A stretch of 64,000 nucleotides of DNA from Apoda limacodes (lineage: Eukaryota > Arthropoda > Insecta > Lepidoptera > Limacodidae): assembly GCA_946406115.1 (NCBI GenBank), contig OX291545.1, forward strand, positions 30,065,153 to 30,129,152, written 5' to 3'. Made by a program: the position numbers and the translations under genes. Positions within the stretch are counted from its first letter, which is position 1; the number at the start of each line of letters is the position of its first letter. Below are positions 44,593-57,085 of the stretch, piece after piece. The notes below the pieces were generated by a model. That model made no database searches. It was not told where the DNA came from and was given only the letters and a program-made list of their open reading frames with translations.

Positions 44593-47500
44593 CGTATGAA
44601 TAAGTAGTAAACAAGTTGATTAAATAATAACCTAATTTTCGCAAACAGGTACATGGTACAGTCATCGACAAGAGCGCCTCACTAGCTCGCTGCAACTGAT
44701 ACGGCGAACGGACAGACAACCTCACATATTTTATTGAGTGCCAATTAAAACCATCCTACCTTGTTGTTTGTGAGAATATGATAGTTCCTCCTAGAACCGA
44801 TATTTCAGGTGAATTGAATACCACATATTTTACTTCGACGTGGAATTATTTATGACTCCACTTCTGCTTGACGTCAATTGTCACGGAACAATAGAATGCA
44901 CTGTCATAAAATCTATCACTTTTTAGTGTTCCGCTGTGAAATTGTAATAGAACATACTGATCACGGAATTGGTGTACGATTTATCTTATAAAAATCAAAA
45001 AAAAAGAACTAAAAATCATGCATGCATAAAAGTAGGTACAACTTAAAACATTATATAAAAAACATCAAAAGTTACCTTTTATTATGTCTGGTAGTTATAA
45101 AAACAAACTTAGTGTGTGATAAGGTAGCAGGAAAGTTGACGCCTAGGTCTGTGGTTGCGGGGATCATTGCAGACTTGTTAGTTCTACATACATTTTACCT
45201 TACACTTGACCGATTTTTATTGATTATTGTTTGCTTAGTTCTAAATTTGTAATTTTTTGATTATTATACAAAAAATAATTGGGGAACAGCTTTCAGTATG
45301 TCAGGTGCCTTAAAAGTTAGAATATTGGCCGTATTGCAAATTAAAGTTGGTACCTTTTTACACTATATTTTACTTTCAAGTCACGAAGCAGGTTCAGTTA
45401 ACTTACCGTTCTGCGACCGCGACATTTTGACATGTCCCACTCCATATAATCGAGTTCGATTTCACGCTCGCTGCCCCGCTACTAATGACTGAAGCGATAA
45501 CGTGTCGATAACGCTGCGATAACTTGGCGATAACGCGTGATAACGGTTCATTGGTAGCTGCTTTGAATAGCTTTTTGTTATAATGGGTATTGTAAATAAT
45601 TTACTTTTATATGCCAGTGTAGCCTCAGTGCACAAATGTTATAAGATCGTATTTGTTTGAATTTATCAGTTTTTTATATACTATACAAAAAAAATCAGGA
45701 ATTAAAAATTTTAGATGGTGGTTTCTTGAAAGACAGGAGTCAAGGTCTGAATGCCTATGTTCTGAAAATTATGAATAAATATTATAAAAACCTTATAATT
45801 GATTTTTTTTGAACGCCTAATGCTCTAATATCAAGAAATACTTGTCCAAAGTAAATAAAGGCCTCGTAGGTGTGGTACAAATTAGGGTTCCGTAGTGTAA
45901 GATTTTTTTGCGTATATCTAAAAAACTTGTAAACCGATTTTGCTTTTCAGATCTTTAAAAGTCATGGTTTCAAAGATAGATGGAAAGAAAGTTAACAAAT
46001 ATGAAAGCTAAAAACTCGCTCAATATATACCTGGCTGGAAAACAATCACTTAAAACCTCTATGGCATCCTATTCAATGATACCCTACAAGAGGATGCCAT
46101 AAAAAGGGACCTTTGGATCTACTCTTATTGAATTATCTTAATAAATTATTAAAAACTATATCAATATATCGATATTTAATCGATCCACAGACTTTTGACT
46201 ACGGAACTCTAAAAACAGCGTGATTGAGTCCATCAAATCTAATAGTCAACACACGTGGGCGCTATACACAAGCATTGGCCTTCTTTCTTTCTTTTCTTTC
46301 TTTCGATCTGAACTTCTATATTCGTTCAAAATAAACCTAATACAAACTAAACCTTTTGATTTAGACAATACAGTTAAAATTTCAATATTTAGTATTAGAG
46401 AAGTACTAATCAGACAGATTCCATATCGTAATTAACAGGAATTTCTTTGCCACCACCATAGACTTGCCAGATTCTGTTTTAACTTGTGTTACCTATGTTA
46501 TACGGTTGAGTTTCCTTTGTTTGACAATTCAATGGGTGCCATACTGGATTCGGAACATGTATATCGTCGTCGGCGCGAAAGCAGATTGCGTACGCCAATG
46601 GCAATGGTCTGCGAGTACGGCTAGACTACATACAGACGTGCCGATTGTGTTCGGAATGATCACATTATTATAAATATGTCGCAGGACTCTAAATTTTTTT
46701 AAGTTTTTACACAGTCTTCAAAATCCATTGCAGAAAAAAAATAGTGTTTAAAAACTTTATGCAGTGAAATCATACGTTAAGTATACTATTCGAATTTGTT
46801 ATATTGATAGGAAACACAGGTGAATTTTCTCGGGACAGGTTGGTTGGTATAAAATGAAACATCACTGTCTTGGTGAAGCGCTGAGTATAGTTTAGCACAG
46901 AGAGCTGAGCAGACACGAGTCACTGGCCCGTAAGATATGTATTTATTCTATACGTAACTACCTAATTATACATACATACGTAACTTAAAGAGTTGAGTAG
47001 ATACTTTTCGAAACGTAATATTGACTTTTTTCTAAAAAACCGTTTCTAATATTTCAGACAGATAATACAAGTAGGTATCGCAAACATACAAGATACAACT
47101 TAAGAGAACATTCCTCTAATCAGTGGCGTAGTTTGGGGCTTGAAATAATCCAGGTGTAACACTCGGCTTAGCTACTTGATTAAACTACAGGTATTCATTA
47201 TTTGAAATGAAAATTACTTTTCATTTCATTTTACTAAATATAAAAAAGCTAAATTGAAATAAAGATAAAATAATATTCATTCGCAAGAAACATGGTAACA
47301 TTGATGTGACATTGTAGATAAATAGGCACATGACATGTTTTACCTTAACGAGGCATGCAAAATTATATTATATCTTATTCATTATTCCGGCGTATTTATC
47401 TAACTTGTTTATTTGCTACTTGTATTAGTTTATTTAAGAGTTTTCTTAGTCAGTAAAGTGGAAACAATGTCTACATACTACATGGCGCTAGAAAATACAG

Positions 47501-48350
47501 ATGCGGGCGCCGCGCTCTTAATTCCTTAGTTCGTGACTAGGTTGCTCGTAAATTGTGTGCTAGTACGGAACTCTAGGTACTTGAGTCCGACTCGCACTTG
47601 TTAATTGAATCACAAATTAATTGGTAAAAAATGGCTATTTTTTAAAGCCAAACTGTAATGTAATTTAAATGAAAATGAATGAAGCTATGTTTAATTTGTT
47701 CTCGGTAAGATAGATTCTAAATGTTGACATTATATTTTACAAAATAAGTCCATCTTATCGCCCTGCCTGTTATCCACTGAGTACGCCACTGCCACTAATG
47801 ATATTTGTTTATAATATATGCATCGAGCGAATCGGGTTATAGAGCATCGATGACTCAGTCGATGCATCGGCGCGAACTGACTCACCAACGCTATCTGTCG
47901 GCCATGCATTATCTGTGGCGGAGCTTTGTTAACGTATGCAATATTAATGTGGGTGACTGACGTGATGTGACGTGATGGATTTTTTCGCAGTTACTTGCAA
48001 CTTGGGTGAGAATTTGGTTTTTAAGTGTCTTATTTGCTTTGTTCCAACTTTTGTACAGTCAAGATCGTGACAATGCAACGCTATTGCGCAAAGACAAACT
48101 ACTTCGCCAAAACTAAAAATAATAATAGTAGAGTTTAGATCTGATATTAATTATAATTAAGAATCTGGTTGTTTTAAAGAACATATTCATAAAATATCTC
48201 TGATAAAACAAAAAAAACGCTCCTAACATTAAATTAGCTTATGAAAAATAAAAGCCTTTTTTCCATCCATCACTCTCACATTTACACTAAAATTAAGTTA
48301 CGATTGTAGTACTATGTACTATGTAGTAGTCCTTAGACAAACCTCCTTTA
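44593..48350. other. mostly unassigned; repeat-like block at about 45885-46215
   Basis: No host gene recognised. Short ORFs (45022-45252, 45298-45492, 46220-46435, 46464-46673) have no motifs. 45885-46215 begins TTAGGGTTCCGTAGTGTAAG and ends near GACTACGGAACTCTAAAA, resembling a repeat with CCGTA-type ends. A TATAAAA at about 46848 and the tail fragment GTCCGACTCGCACTTGTTAA at 47587 are isolated. Confidence 0.4.
45492..45547 (+). repeat. GATAAC motif cluster
   Basis: GATAAC occurs five times in about 55 bp (GCGATAACGTG, TCGATAACGC, GCGATAACTT, GCGATAACGC, GTGATAACGG), at steps of roughly 10-14 bp. It is either a GATA-factor binding cluster or a degenerate short tandem repeat. Confidence 0.6.
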
Positions 48351-48650
48351 TAGGGAACTCATTCTACAACCTAAGTATTTGCGGGAGGAAGTTCTTCTGA
48401 AACCGCATTGTACGTGGTCGTTTAGGTTTTAGGGTGTGAGGCTGTATTTACAACACACACAGGCAGCGAAACTCTCTCCTCAGACTTGTGTTCCATACGA
48501 CTTGTGAGTTTGGGGTCGTCGACGATTCTCTCAGGCCGTCGTTGAACCGAGTCAAAAGGAAGCTGGTATCGGTTTAAGCGCCCAGAGATGGCAGCAGAAC
48601 TCAACTAACAACCTTTGCCTCGAAGTGAAATACTCCTTTGCTCTGTTGAG
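48351..48650 (-). pseudogene. LINE C-terminal fragment, minus strand
   Basis: The minus-strand frame around 48604-48422 includes GRLNRYQLPFDSVQRRPERI and VDDPKLTSRMEH, matching FDSVQRRAVRIVDDSKLTCG of the 32340 element. Frame changes follow, and RNFLP-like sequence lies near 48400. It is a short dead copy with neither RT nor 3' end. Confidence 0.75.
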
Positions 48651-48689
48651 TAGGTACTCGAAGTCGATAAAGGCCCCAAATTAATTAAT

Positions 48690-48926
48690 TATACTAATAT
48701 TATTAATGCGAGAGTAACTCTGTCTGTCTGTTACCACTTCACGCTTAAATCGCTATACCGATTGAGATAAAACTTGGTAAAGGGATAGTTTGAGTCCCGG
48801 GAAAAAAATAGGCTACTTGAAAACGTCAAGTGTGAGTTGGTTTTTTTCAATAATTGAGGAGTTGCAGTTGAAATCCTTCACCGATAACAGAATTTAGGGC
48901 GGGTGGAACCGCGGGCAAAAGCTAGT
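48690..48926 (+). mobile_element. Lep1-like Helitron-type repeat
   Basis: It begins TATACTAATATTATTAATGC, contains AACTCTGTCTGTCTGTTACC, AAACTTGGTAAAGGGATAGT and GTCCCGGGAAAAAAATAGGC, and ends GGCGGGTGGAACCGCGGGCA followed by AAAGCTAGT. The CTAG-type 3' end fits the Helitron CTRR rule. It is a near-complete copy without coding. Confidence 0.75.
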
Positions 48927-51900
48927 AAAGTATAAAGTCTAAAAAAAATTAGGTTTGGTAGTTATGCTGTACTTATTAAAATTTTACAAGAAATAACGTT
49001 TATTTGCTGTGTCCTTAAAAAAAGTTTTATTGTGTTATTTAGGTACTTTTTAATTTAACTTTAATTTTATTTCGATACGATAATACAACCCAACGTTATC
49101 AGTTGATACTGTCAGCAAATCATGATTAAAATACCCAAATCATATTTATGATGACATGCATGTATCGGCAATAACTCGTATATGGGGGGGTTTGAGGAGT
49201 TTGTGGGGGTCAGGGGTTGGATATTTCAATTCTCGGTCGGATATTGGCGGGTGTCGTGACGACGCATACATCTCAGGCCGCTCCTTCCGCGCGTGCTGTC
49301 CGAACCTTATCGGTGTTGCCATCTATCCTTCACAGGCTCACTTTATGCACGCTGTGATTGCTTATTGAACGGACGTTTATCGTATTTCTGGACTTTTATA
49401 GTTTTTTGTTAACTTGAGATTAGTTAGACTTTAATGTCACTGTCGTATTAAAACTTGTATTGTTGAGGTAACTTCATACATTGTTTGGTAACTGTGGTAT
49501 TTTATTGGTAAATATAGTGAATTTAAATCGCAGAGTGGTGGATACAGAGACTAGAAATGCTAAGACTGGTGCTAGTATTTTTGAGGGCTTTTTAAGATGT
49601 AAATGTTCAGTAAAAATTCTAAAACAGTTTTTCAGATTGTGTTGATATATGCCTTAAGGATTTCAATTGCGGCAACACTTGCACAGAATAAAATTTATCC
49701 AAGTGACACTACACTAGCCCCCGGAAAGCTAACACATCTCCGTTATTTCCTGCCGTGTCCATCACTCAGGCACTTTCGTGTTAAATTTTATACGTCTTTA
49801 TATCACATGTCAATAAAAATAAATGATATCGAGAATAAAAATACAGTTTTGAAATGTTATTTGCAAAATATTTGTTTTGTTTTAACTTTTATAAGTTTCG
49901 AAATATGTCAAGATTTAAAAATTTACCGACAACATAGTTATTGTCACAGACGACCACTGAAACGAATGTATCAGGACCGTACGTTGTGGATAGATATTAA
50001 TTAAAACATTCGGCAAGACAATAAGCATATTTTGACTGCAGTTTAAAATTAAATCCAAATATTATCTAATAACTTATCAACCGAACCCTTCAGAACAGTT
50101 AATATCCGAGAATAACAAAGGAACATCATTCAAACGAATAAAGTAAACGAATGAAGGAATGTTTCGAATAAACAATATCTTATTCGCAATAATCCACGGG
50201 AAGTTGTGCTAATTTCCTGAAAGAGATGAGACAGAGCGCTTTCGTATCTATCGAAGCCTTTTCAAAATATAATTTGTATTCAACGATTGTGTCACTAAAA
50301 TGAAATAGTTTTAAGGATTCGTGACAAAACATAATAGTTATCACTTTAACGTAATGTTATTCAGTTTCTTTCTTTTTTTCTTCTTCTTCATCGTAAGATT
50401 ATTTTTAATTTTAGACATTAGACAGCTATTTATTTCACAAAATTTACAAAAATAAGCACTTAAAAACAATCACACATATATAAATCACAATTAATTTTGG
50501 GTTTTTGTATCATAGGTGTCGTTGTCATAGGGCAATGTGAAAAATGGATGCCGCTATTGCTGCAGCTAGTGCTACAGCGGAGCTCAATGGGGTTAAAAAT
50601 CCACAGATCACTTATTAAGTACCAATCGTAAGTGGCGCCAAACTAAGTGGGAAAAGAAGCGTACGAGGTTGAAAATGCTTTCCCACTACCACTGCTACCA
50701 CTAGAGTTCTTTTACATACTAATTAGGCACTACGTATGATTGGTACCTGTAATCTGTCTATTTTTAAACCGATATAGAGGCTTACACATTTAATGAGACA
50801 CATTGAAGATTTGTGATAACAACTTTGTTTTTGACAATACTAGCAGCGTAGTGTTCAAATTGCGATAATTGGACCCGTTCTATTCTTCAGTACGTTTTTA
50901 ACGTGTCGAACTTTTAAATAGTTTTAGATGATATAAAAAAATACTATATTCAATAATTATAAAAAGCTAAAAAAGTCTAAAAAGCTTACAAGAAAGAAAT
51001 AAAATACTTATATAAAATAAAACATCTACCTAAAGAATTTGGTAAATTTCTGAGAAAATAGGTTACATAAATTAACGTGTAGAGCCATTATATTTGTTTT
51101 AAAAATTTCCAAAACATATCTTACTAATAGTAAGTAGTTAGTGACAATTAGTAGTGTGTGTTAAGTTAATAAAGGCGAAGAAGCGCCAAGTTCTCGAGTA
51201 CGTCGCGTCGTCGTTAATCGCGTGCCTTCTCCAGCCGTTTCATTTCCGCTCCTCTCCTGTCGAACTTGTTGACCGGCGCAAGTCATAGACGCCAGCGATA
51301 ATAATCCATGAAGAAAAAAACAGTAGTAATAGTAATTTTTTTCTAATTTCAATGTATTTACAGTTTTATAACGTCAATGATACAAAATCGTTTTTTAGAT
51401 AAAAATAAAAAGTCAGCTACATTTTGTCCGAAAATATTTTGTCTTATTAACACTAAGTGTTTCCATTTTATAAACGAAGGCTATATCGTCACGTTATATC
51501 TAAGGGAATCACTTAAGCAATCACTTTAGTCCTACGTGACAAGGGGTGAGCTTATCACTGTAACAGTGCTTTTGATATAGTTTATCTTAACTAAGGTGGT
51601 TTTAAATATGTATCATAACTCGTTAATGACCAGCTTTAAAATATATAGGAGTCAAAATATATTAGTTATGTGTCAGTTCTTGACTAACTATAAAAAGTAA
51701 GTCAGATTGGGACACTTATCGAAAGTATCATTGGCCCACTTAAATAAAGGCACGAACATCCGATAAAGATTAATTTTATGACAACGCAAAAGTGGACGAT
51801 CTTGAGATTGTTATAAACATTTCGTTTCTATAAAATCGCTTAAGGTCTTACGTTGGGCAGTTCTTGGCTGGGATGCGCGGGATAATCACATTGTTTTGTT

Positions 51901-52965
51901 TTTGATTCATTGCCTTTTGTATTAAGTTTGTTTTGTTATATTATTTCTTGATTTGATAGGTGTTTGTATTTACGCTTTATCTGTTTATTGGAGTTGGAAG
52001 ATGTATTCATAATTTCCTTTGTAGAATAGCTTCTGTTTCAACACGATTAAATTGTTTATGGATCGGATTTAAACAAACCGTTTTCCCACGAGTCTGCCCG
52101 CGTATTTTTAGTGAATTTAGACTTCAAGTGCTTTTTTAAAATAGTTTTCTTACTAGGCTCATGTTTAAGCTAAAACGTTTATCTTTCAGTCTGTTAGTCA
52201 GTACCAGTACGCTACAGCTAAACTATACCATGGATAAGCCATCCACGTTTATTTTCAGGGAGGGGGCAGTCCATGGTTCAAAGAAAAGTCATACATTTAA
52301 ATGGTTATTTAATATAAAATTTTCATTTCGGCGGGAGAGTTTGGGGTTCAAACGCCTCCTACATACGACTATGAGCTATATACTAAAGTTTAAACGCCTC
52401 CCACAAACGCCTATGAGCTATACTTAAGATCAAACGCGTCCTACATATGCCTTTGAGCTATACCAAAGGACTAAATCATCTACAAACAGTTTAATTGAAA
52501 CTTGGAGATGGATTTTAGGTACTATTTTAGGTTAAGAATAAAATAACAAAAACATCTGCATGTGTCAATTTAAGTGCAGGCGAAGCTGCCGCCATTAATA
52601 AGTGTGTTAGTATGTACATAATACATAAACTCCTAAGCTCTTGAGACCGAAATTGAGAGTCAATAAAGTGCCAATAATTATAAAAAAAATATTAAAATAT
52701 TATAATACTGAAAGTTAATTTTTTTAATGACCTTTTGTTTTCTTATTGTCTTTTTACGTTGAAGATATTAGATAAAAACTTGGTTTGGTCTTTTCAGGTG
52801 TAATTTTTAAGCGTCATAATTTGAATTTAGTAATGTGTTATGAAAACAGGTTGTTAATTAAACAATATTCAAAATAGAAAATTTGTTTAAAAATTATAAA
52901 GAACTTCTTTTTGTGGAAAACTCATCCAATATTAGTCGCCGTCATCGTTAATCCATTATTTATTA
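48927..52965. other. mostly unassigned
   Basis: No gene recognised. The ATG frame 49156-49368 is G+C-richer than its flanks but has no motif. 49603-50004 and 52161-52427 are AT-driven frames. An imperfect inverted repeat, GTACCAATCGTAAGTGG / GCACTACGTATGATTGGTAC, at about 50617-50750 may be a decayed MITE. 51180-51300 is a G+C-rich patch whose minus-strand frame lacks an ATG. Confidence 0.35.
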
Positions 52966-52990
52966 AATCTATTTTCTTTTCCAGGTAAGT
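52966..52990 (+). promoter_or_regulatory. Recursive splice (ratchet) site 2
   Basis: TCTATTTTCTTTTCCAG|GTAAGT: a long pyrimidine tract and 3' splice site fused to a perfect donor (AG ends at 52984, GT at 52985). Together with the site at 17146 it forms a pair on the + strand, 35,839 bp apart. Function is inferred. Confidence 0.55.
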
Positions 52991-53211
52991 TCAATCCCTT
53001 TGTTTGCAACAATAGAAGACAACTATAGTTTAAACTTTGGTACAATATATACGTACACATACAAGGACAGTTGACGGTAAGTACTCCTATGTACTTAGTT
53101 CATATTTGTAAAATATTATCTAGCCTTCCGGTTATTAGCATTTTAATACTTTTATGTGAAAGTTATTATACTTATTTTACTACATTAGTTTTAAGGGCCG
53201 TCTTACACCCC

Positions 53212-53549
53212 ACTAGGACCGCCATTAGATATCCTCAAGTTTCTCTTCTTAGAAAACGAATTTCTAAAATCCAAATGATGCAAATTTAAAGCTAGTCATA
53301 AGCTATTTTTAGAAGGTTTTATATAGTTTCTAAATAATATTTAGCAAAAATGCCAAGTTGTAGTTGGCATTTTTGCTAAAAGTGGCCGTTTTTAGCAGAA
53401 ATGCCAACTACAACTCACAGATATTATTTAGAAACTATGAAAAACCTTCTAAAAATAGCTTATGACTAGCTTTATATTTGCGATATTTGGATTTTAGAAA
53501 TTCGTTTTCTACGAAGAGAAAATTGATGATAGCTAATGGCGGCGCTAGT
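53212..53549. mobile_element. 338-bp foldback element
   Basis: The left arm (53212 to about 53335) and right arm (about 53420 to 53549) are near-complete reverse complements. Matching pairs include GCCATTAG/CTAATGGC, AGAAAACGAATTTCTAAAAT with its complement, and AAGCTAGTCATAAGCTATTT with its complement. The centre has a second perfect hairpin, TTTAGCAAAAATGCCAA / TTGGCATTTTTGCTAAA, with a 7-nt loop at about 53341-53381. There is no coding; the frame at 53071-53289 only overlaps the left arm. Confidence 0.85.
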
Positions 53550-54210
53550 TAGCTGCTACATGCGCCTTAATAAGCGTTATAGTTCAGCATTGCAGCTTAT
53601 TTTAATTTCGTTGAAAAATATATTTTGGTTCGCTTTGGTCATTTTGACACCAAACTGTAAGTATATTTAATCTACATATATGTAAAATTAATTAAGTATT
53701 AAATACTTCAAATACTTGTTCATGTTTACTTTAAAAGTGAAAGAGAATGCGCTACGACGCGACGTTGCGTAGCAGGTGCTACGCGTTCAATGTTGCATGC
53801 GATTCCTTTACAAAAATAATCTTAACATTTAATGCCATTTAAAAACACTTAGCATTTTACATGAAAAATGTAATAAGTGTAAAAGATAAAACTATATGTT
53901 ATGTAATTTATTATGTACCAAAAATATGGTTATTTAGAAAAGAAACTTTGAAGGTGTGTACGTATGAAAATTAAATTATTCTTAATAGTATTAATTACTG
54001 GGGGATTTAGATAAATATTTATTTAATTTGTTGTCAAAGGAACTAAAAAAACAACACCAGAATTTTTAACTTTACTACCTCGTTCGCGTATTCAATAAAG
54101 AATTCCTATAAGAAAAAAAGTTTTCGTTTTTTGTTTTCGTTTTCGTTGATACAAAAGAAAAGGTAATAGTCAAAATTCACACTCAACACAAGATATAAAT
54201 AAGTTTGTAA

Positions 54211-54374
54211 AATTATCAGCAGATGGCGCTGTATAGTTTTGAAACACACTATGATTTTGTTTTTACTTAAACGAGTAGGAAAGACAGCGTTTATTATTCA
54301 GTTACCTGATTTGCAAAATTATCAACAGATGGCGCTGTATAATTTCAAAACACGCTATGATTTTGTTTTTACTG
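54211..54374 (+). repeat. 60-bp segment duplicated at 106-bp spacing
   Basis: AATTATCAGCAGATGGCGCT and AATTATCAACAGATGGCGCT, each followed by GTATA and an ACTATGATTTTGTTTTTACT-like stretch, lie 106 bp apart. The 74-codon ORF here comes from the duplication. Confidence 0.7.
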
Positions 54375-54396
54375 AAAGTAGTAGTAATGACAACTT

Positions 54397-54520
54397 TAAT
54401 CATTTGGTAACTGCGATCCTAAGAGGTCGTGGGTTCGATTCCTGGATTTTTTTAATGTGCTAAGTATTTCATTATACTTTGGCACAAATAAGTATCAGAG
54501 ACGATGATAGAAGGTTATGT
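54397..54520 (+). repeat. tRNA-derived SINE
   Basis: GGTAACTGCGATCCTAAGAG precedes a B-box match, GTGGGTTCGATTCC, at 54429-54442. The tail is ATGTGCTAAGTATTTCATTA. The A-box half is degenerate. Confidence 0.55.
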
Positions 54521-56030
54521 CGATAACGTACCCGTAAGTAACGCTAACGCTGATTTTGCGTTGCCGTTGGTCAACTAGCTGAATTCATCAACGAGCTAAC
54601 GTACCCCTAATGTCAACTGTGAATGAACGGTTATTTAATAATTTTATTTGTTTTACCTTGAGTTCTATTTTGTACAAAAACAAATCATCACTGTTACCAT
54701 TAACATAACATAAAACCTTTAATATCTATAAAAACCAAGCATTTATAAGCAAACATAAATAATTCGTTCGGAAACGTAAACAATAAAACAAGTATAAACA
54801 GGTTTCTCACGGACAGTGCGAGTCACCCTTGCCTAAAAGAAATATTTTAAACTATGACCCGGCGAACGTTGTTTCTTGTTTTAAAACAACTGCCGCACCA
54901 ACCTATTGTGAAAGGGTTGTACTAATTCAGAAAACAAAAGAAACCTTCCCTGGCGTGTGCACAATAATTTACCAAAATTTCATTACAATCGGGATACCCT
55001 TGCGGTGCGCGAGTCGGACTCCCACTTGACCTTTGCCCTTTGACTTGATTTTTGCCCTAACAATAAAGAACACAATAAAAAAAGAATTATCCAATTTCTT
55101 GCAGTCGTTCGGAAGTTATAGCATGCATGCATGACCAAGGGAAACAGGTATTCATTTCATATACATATTCTTATGTTCAACCAACTTTCGTATATTTAGA
55201 GTTCAAATTCTACCACATGACCGTCGCGCAATCTATGAATTATAGATTAATTACTAAGTAATATATTAATTTCGTCGATTGAACAAACTAAATTCCTAAA
55301 CATCATTGCAAATTCAGAGTTTTTTAATTTGTTAACGAACGTCATTGACGAATTTTAAGTAGTGATTTTTTTAACGAAAAGGCCGGTGACGAATTCAACT
55401 AGAACGTTAATACGTTTCAAAGATCAACGGTTGATTTAAGCAGTGCGTTCATTTTACGCCCATCGCTTATATAAGAGCTTTATTGGGAATTACGAACAGG
55501 TAACCCTGGTCCCGGGGTTGCAAATGCAGAATGTTTTTGATATCTTAAGGAAAGGCATTGTCTTGTGTCCTCTGTGCTGCAACTCAACTAACTTGTCTAT
55601 ATCAAAAACTTTAGTTATTAGTAAGTAAGTACTAAAAAACCGGCCAAGAGCAGTGGGGCATATATGTATAGAAAAGGCAATGGAGAAAATTTGACTGTAT
55701 ATTAAAAAATCTTTACTATGTATGATTTTTTTTACTAAAACTGTAGTACCTCGTCCCCGAAAAAACTTTTAAAAAAAATTCATCGTGTAAAGCACATATA
55801 TACAATAATGATTTAGGCTATGCCACGCCCGGCCATATTATTATATATATTTATTTCAGGCAAATAAGCTTAATAGTTTTCGAAGAATATACCTACGCTC
55901 TCTTAAAAACTGGTGTTAAACCGCCTTTGCCATTGACTTTGCTTAACAACTAGCACTACGCATGACGACATGGACGTAGAACTACGATGAAAAACTTTGT
56001 ATCTACAATGAATGAACAGAAATATTAGAA

Positions 56031-56272
56031 AGTAGCTTTTGCCCGCGGTTCCACCCGCCCTAAATTCGTTTATCGGTGTACGATTTCAACGGCAACTCCT
56101 CAATTATAGAAAAAAAAACGATTCACACTTGATGTTTTGAAGTAGCCTATGTCCTTCCCCGGGACTAACACTATCACCATGTCAAATTTCATCTTAATCG
56201 GTACAGCGGTTTTATCATGAAGATGTAACAGACAGACAAAGTTACTTTCGCATTTATTATATAAGTATGGAT
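56031..56272 (-). mobile_element. Lep1-like Helitron-type repeat, minus strand
   Basis: The plus-strand left edge is AGTAGCTTTTGCCCGCGGTT and then CCACCCGCCCTAAATTC. The right edge has ACAGACAGACAAAGTTACTT and TCGCATTTATTATATAAGTA. It is the reverse complement of the copy at 48690-48926, including the CCCCGGGAC and GATTTCAACGGCAACTCCTC blocks. The 60-codon minus frame inside it is not a gene. Confidence 0.75.
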
Positions 56273-56885
56273 ATTTACCCAATTATTCTTCTACTAATCG
56301 CCTTTTTTATAAAAATTTTCCATTCTAATTTGTTAGGTGTGCTAGGCATGACCTTATTTACTCACTTCGCCGACACGATAGGGAGAGTCGTGCTAGGCCC
56401 TCAGAAAGCTTATAATTTGTGAAATACCCTCTCGAGGTGAACACAAGCGGCGATCAGAGCGTGGATGCTGATTAGCCGCGCTCAGCCTCTCCGCTCAGGC
56501 GCTGATGGTACTCCACGACGATGCTATCAAACTTGCTCTTTCCAAGCCAACATTGCTTTTGTGAGGGTTATTGATACAGCTGAGAGGACGAAACCGCTTT
56601 GTGCTAAGAATTTTTAGCTGAGAATGAAGAAAGTCTAGATAATGTTGATTTATTTTAATGTTTTAAAGTGCTATGGTTAAAGATTATTTTGATATTATAC
56701 TCTACTGGTACTCACTGTACTGATACTCTTTCTAAGGAACCCTACTCTTTTGTGTGTGTGAGTGAATTTTTAACGCGCTATCCTAGCACGAAGTAGTAGA
56801 AATGCGGAGTGGGCTGTGAGTGTCGAAGATTCGTGAATTTGATGACGCGCTTGAATGTATATAGGTATATTGAAAGAAACCGGCT
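56273..56885. other. unassigned; CpG-containing block at about 56360-56530
   Basis: No gene recognised. GGCGATCAGAGCGTGG and CCGCGCTCAGCCTCTCCGCT give a moderately G+C-rich patch of unknown meaning. Confidence 0.4.
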
Positions 56886-57085
56886 AAGGTACCGAGGGTT
56901 TGGATAATTTACGAGTCCAACTCGCACTTGACCGGTTTGTCAAGTAAAGGACTATTTCTTTGTTCGCTCACAAAGAAATAGTCCTTCACAGGTCGGATAG
57001 TCAGACAGACCGACAGCTAGTAGAAGCTTAGTATAATAGAGCTCTAATGGCACCCTTTGGGTACGGAACTCTGAAAGTCTGGCAA
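56886..57085. repeat. Head and tail repeat fragments joined at a hairpin
   Basis: The plus-strand tail signature (GAGTCCAACTCGCACTTGAC CGG, 56912-56935) is followed by a hairpin of 19-bp arms with one mismatch (AAGGACTATTTCTTTG and its inverse, 56944-56989). A minus-strand head follows (CACCCTTTGGGTACGGAACT, about 57051-57070). Tail and head are thus in opposite orientation. Confidence 0.5.

Larger units (their letters stand above)
53550..56030. other. mostly unassigned
   Basis: No gene recognised. A direct duplication at 54211-54374 and a SINE at 54397-54520 are listed separately. Tail fragments GGTGCGCGAGTCGGACTCCC (about 55004) and an AAAAACCGGCCAAGAGCAGT-type repeat start (55635) are present. 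Confidence 0.4.

Noticed and set aside
46840..46930. TATA-box promoter at GGTTGGTATAAAATG
   Set aside because: A TATAAAA is common in AT-rich DNA, and no initiator or exon follows at a convincing distance.
49156..49368. 70-codon ATG ORF as a gene
   Set aside because: No family similarity and no downstream polyadenylation or splice evidence; the frame may be open because of local G+C content.
51161..51352. Minus-strand 63-codon frame with a hydrophobic start as a secreted peptide
   Set aside because: It begins with a TTG codon in an AT-rich run; the hydrophobic segment is partly a poly-Tyr/Phe product of low-complexity DNA.
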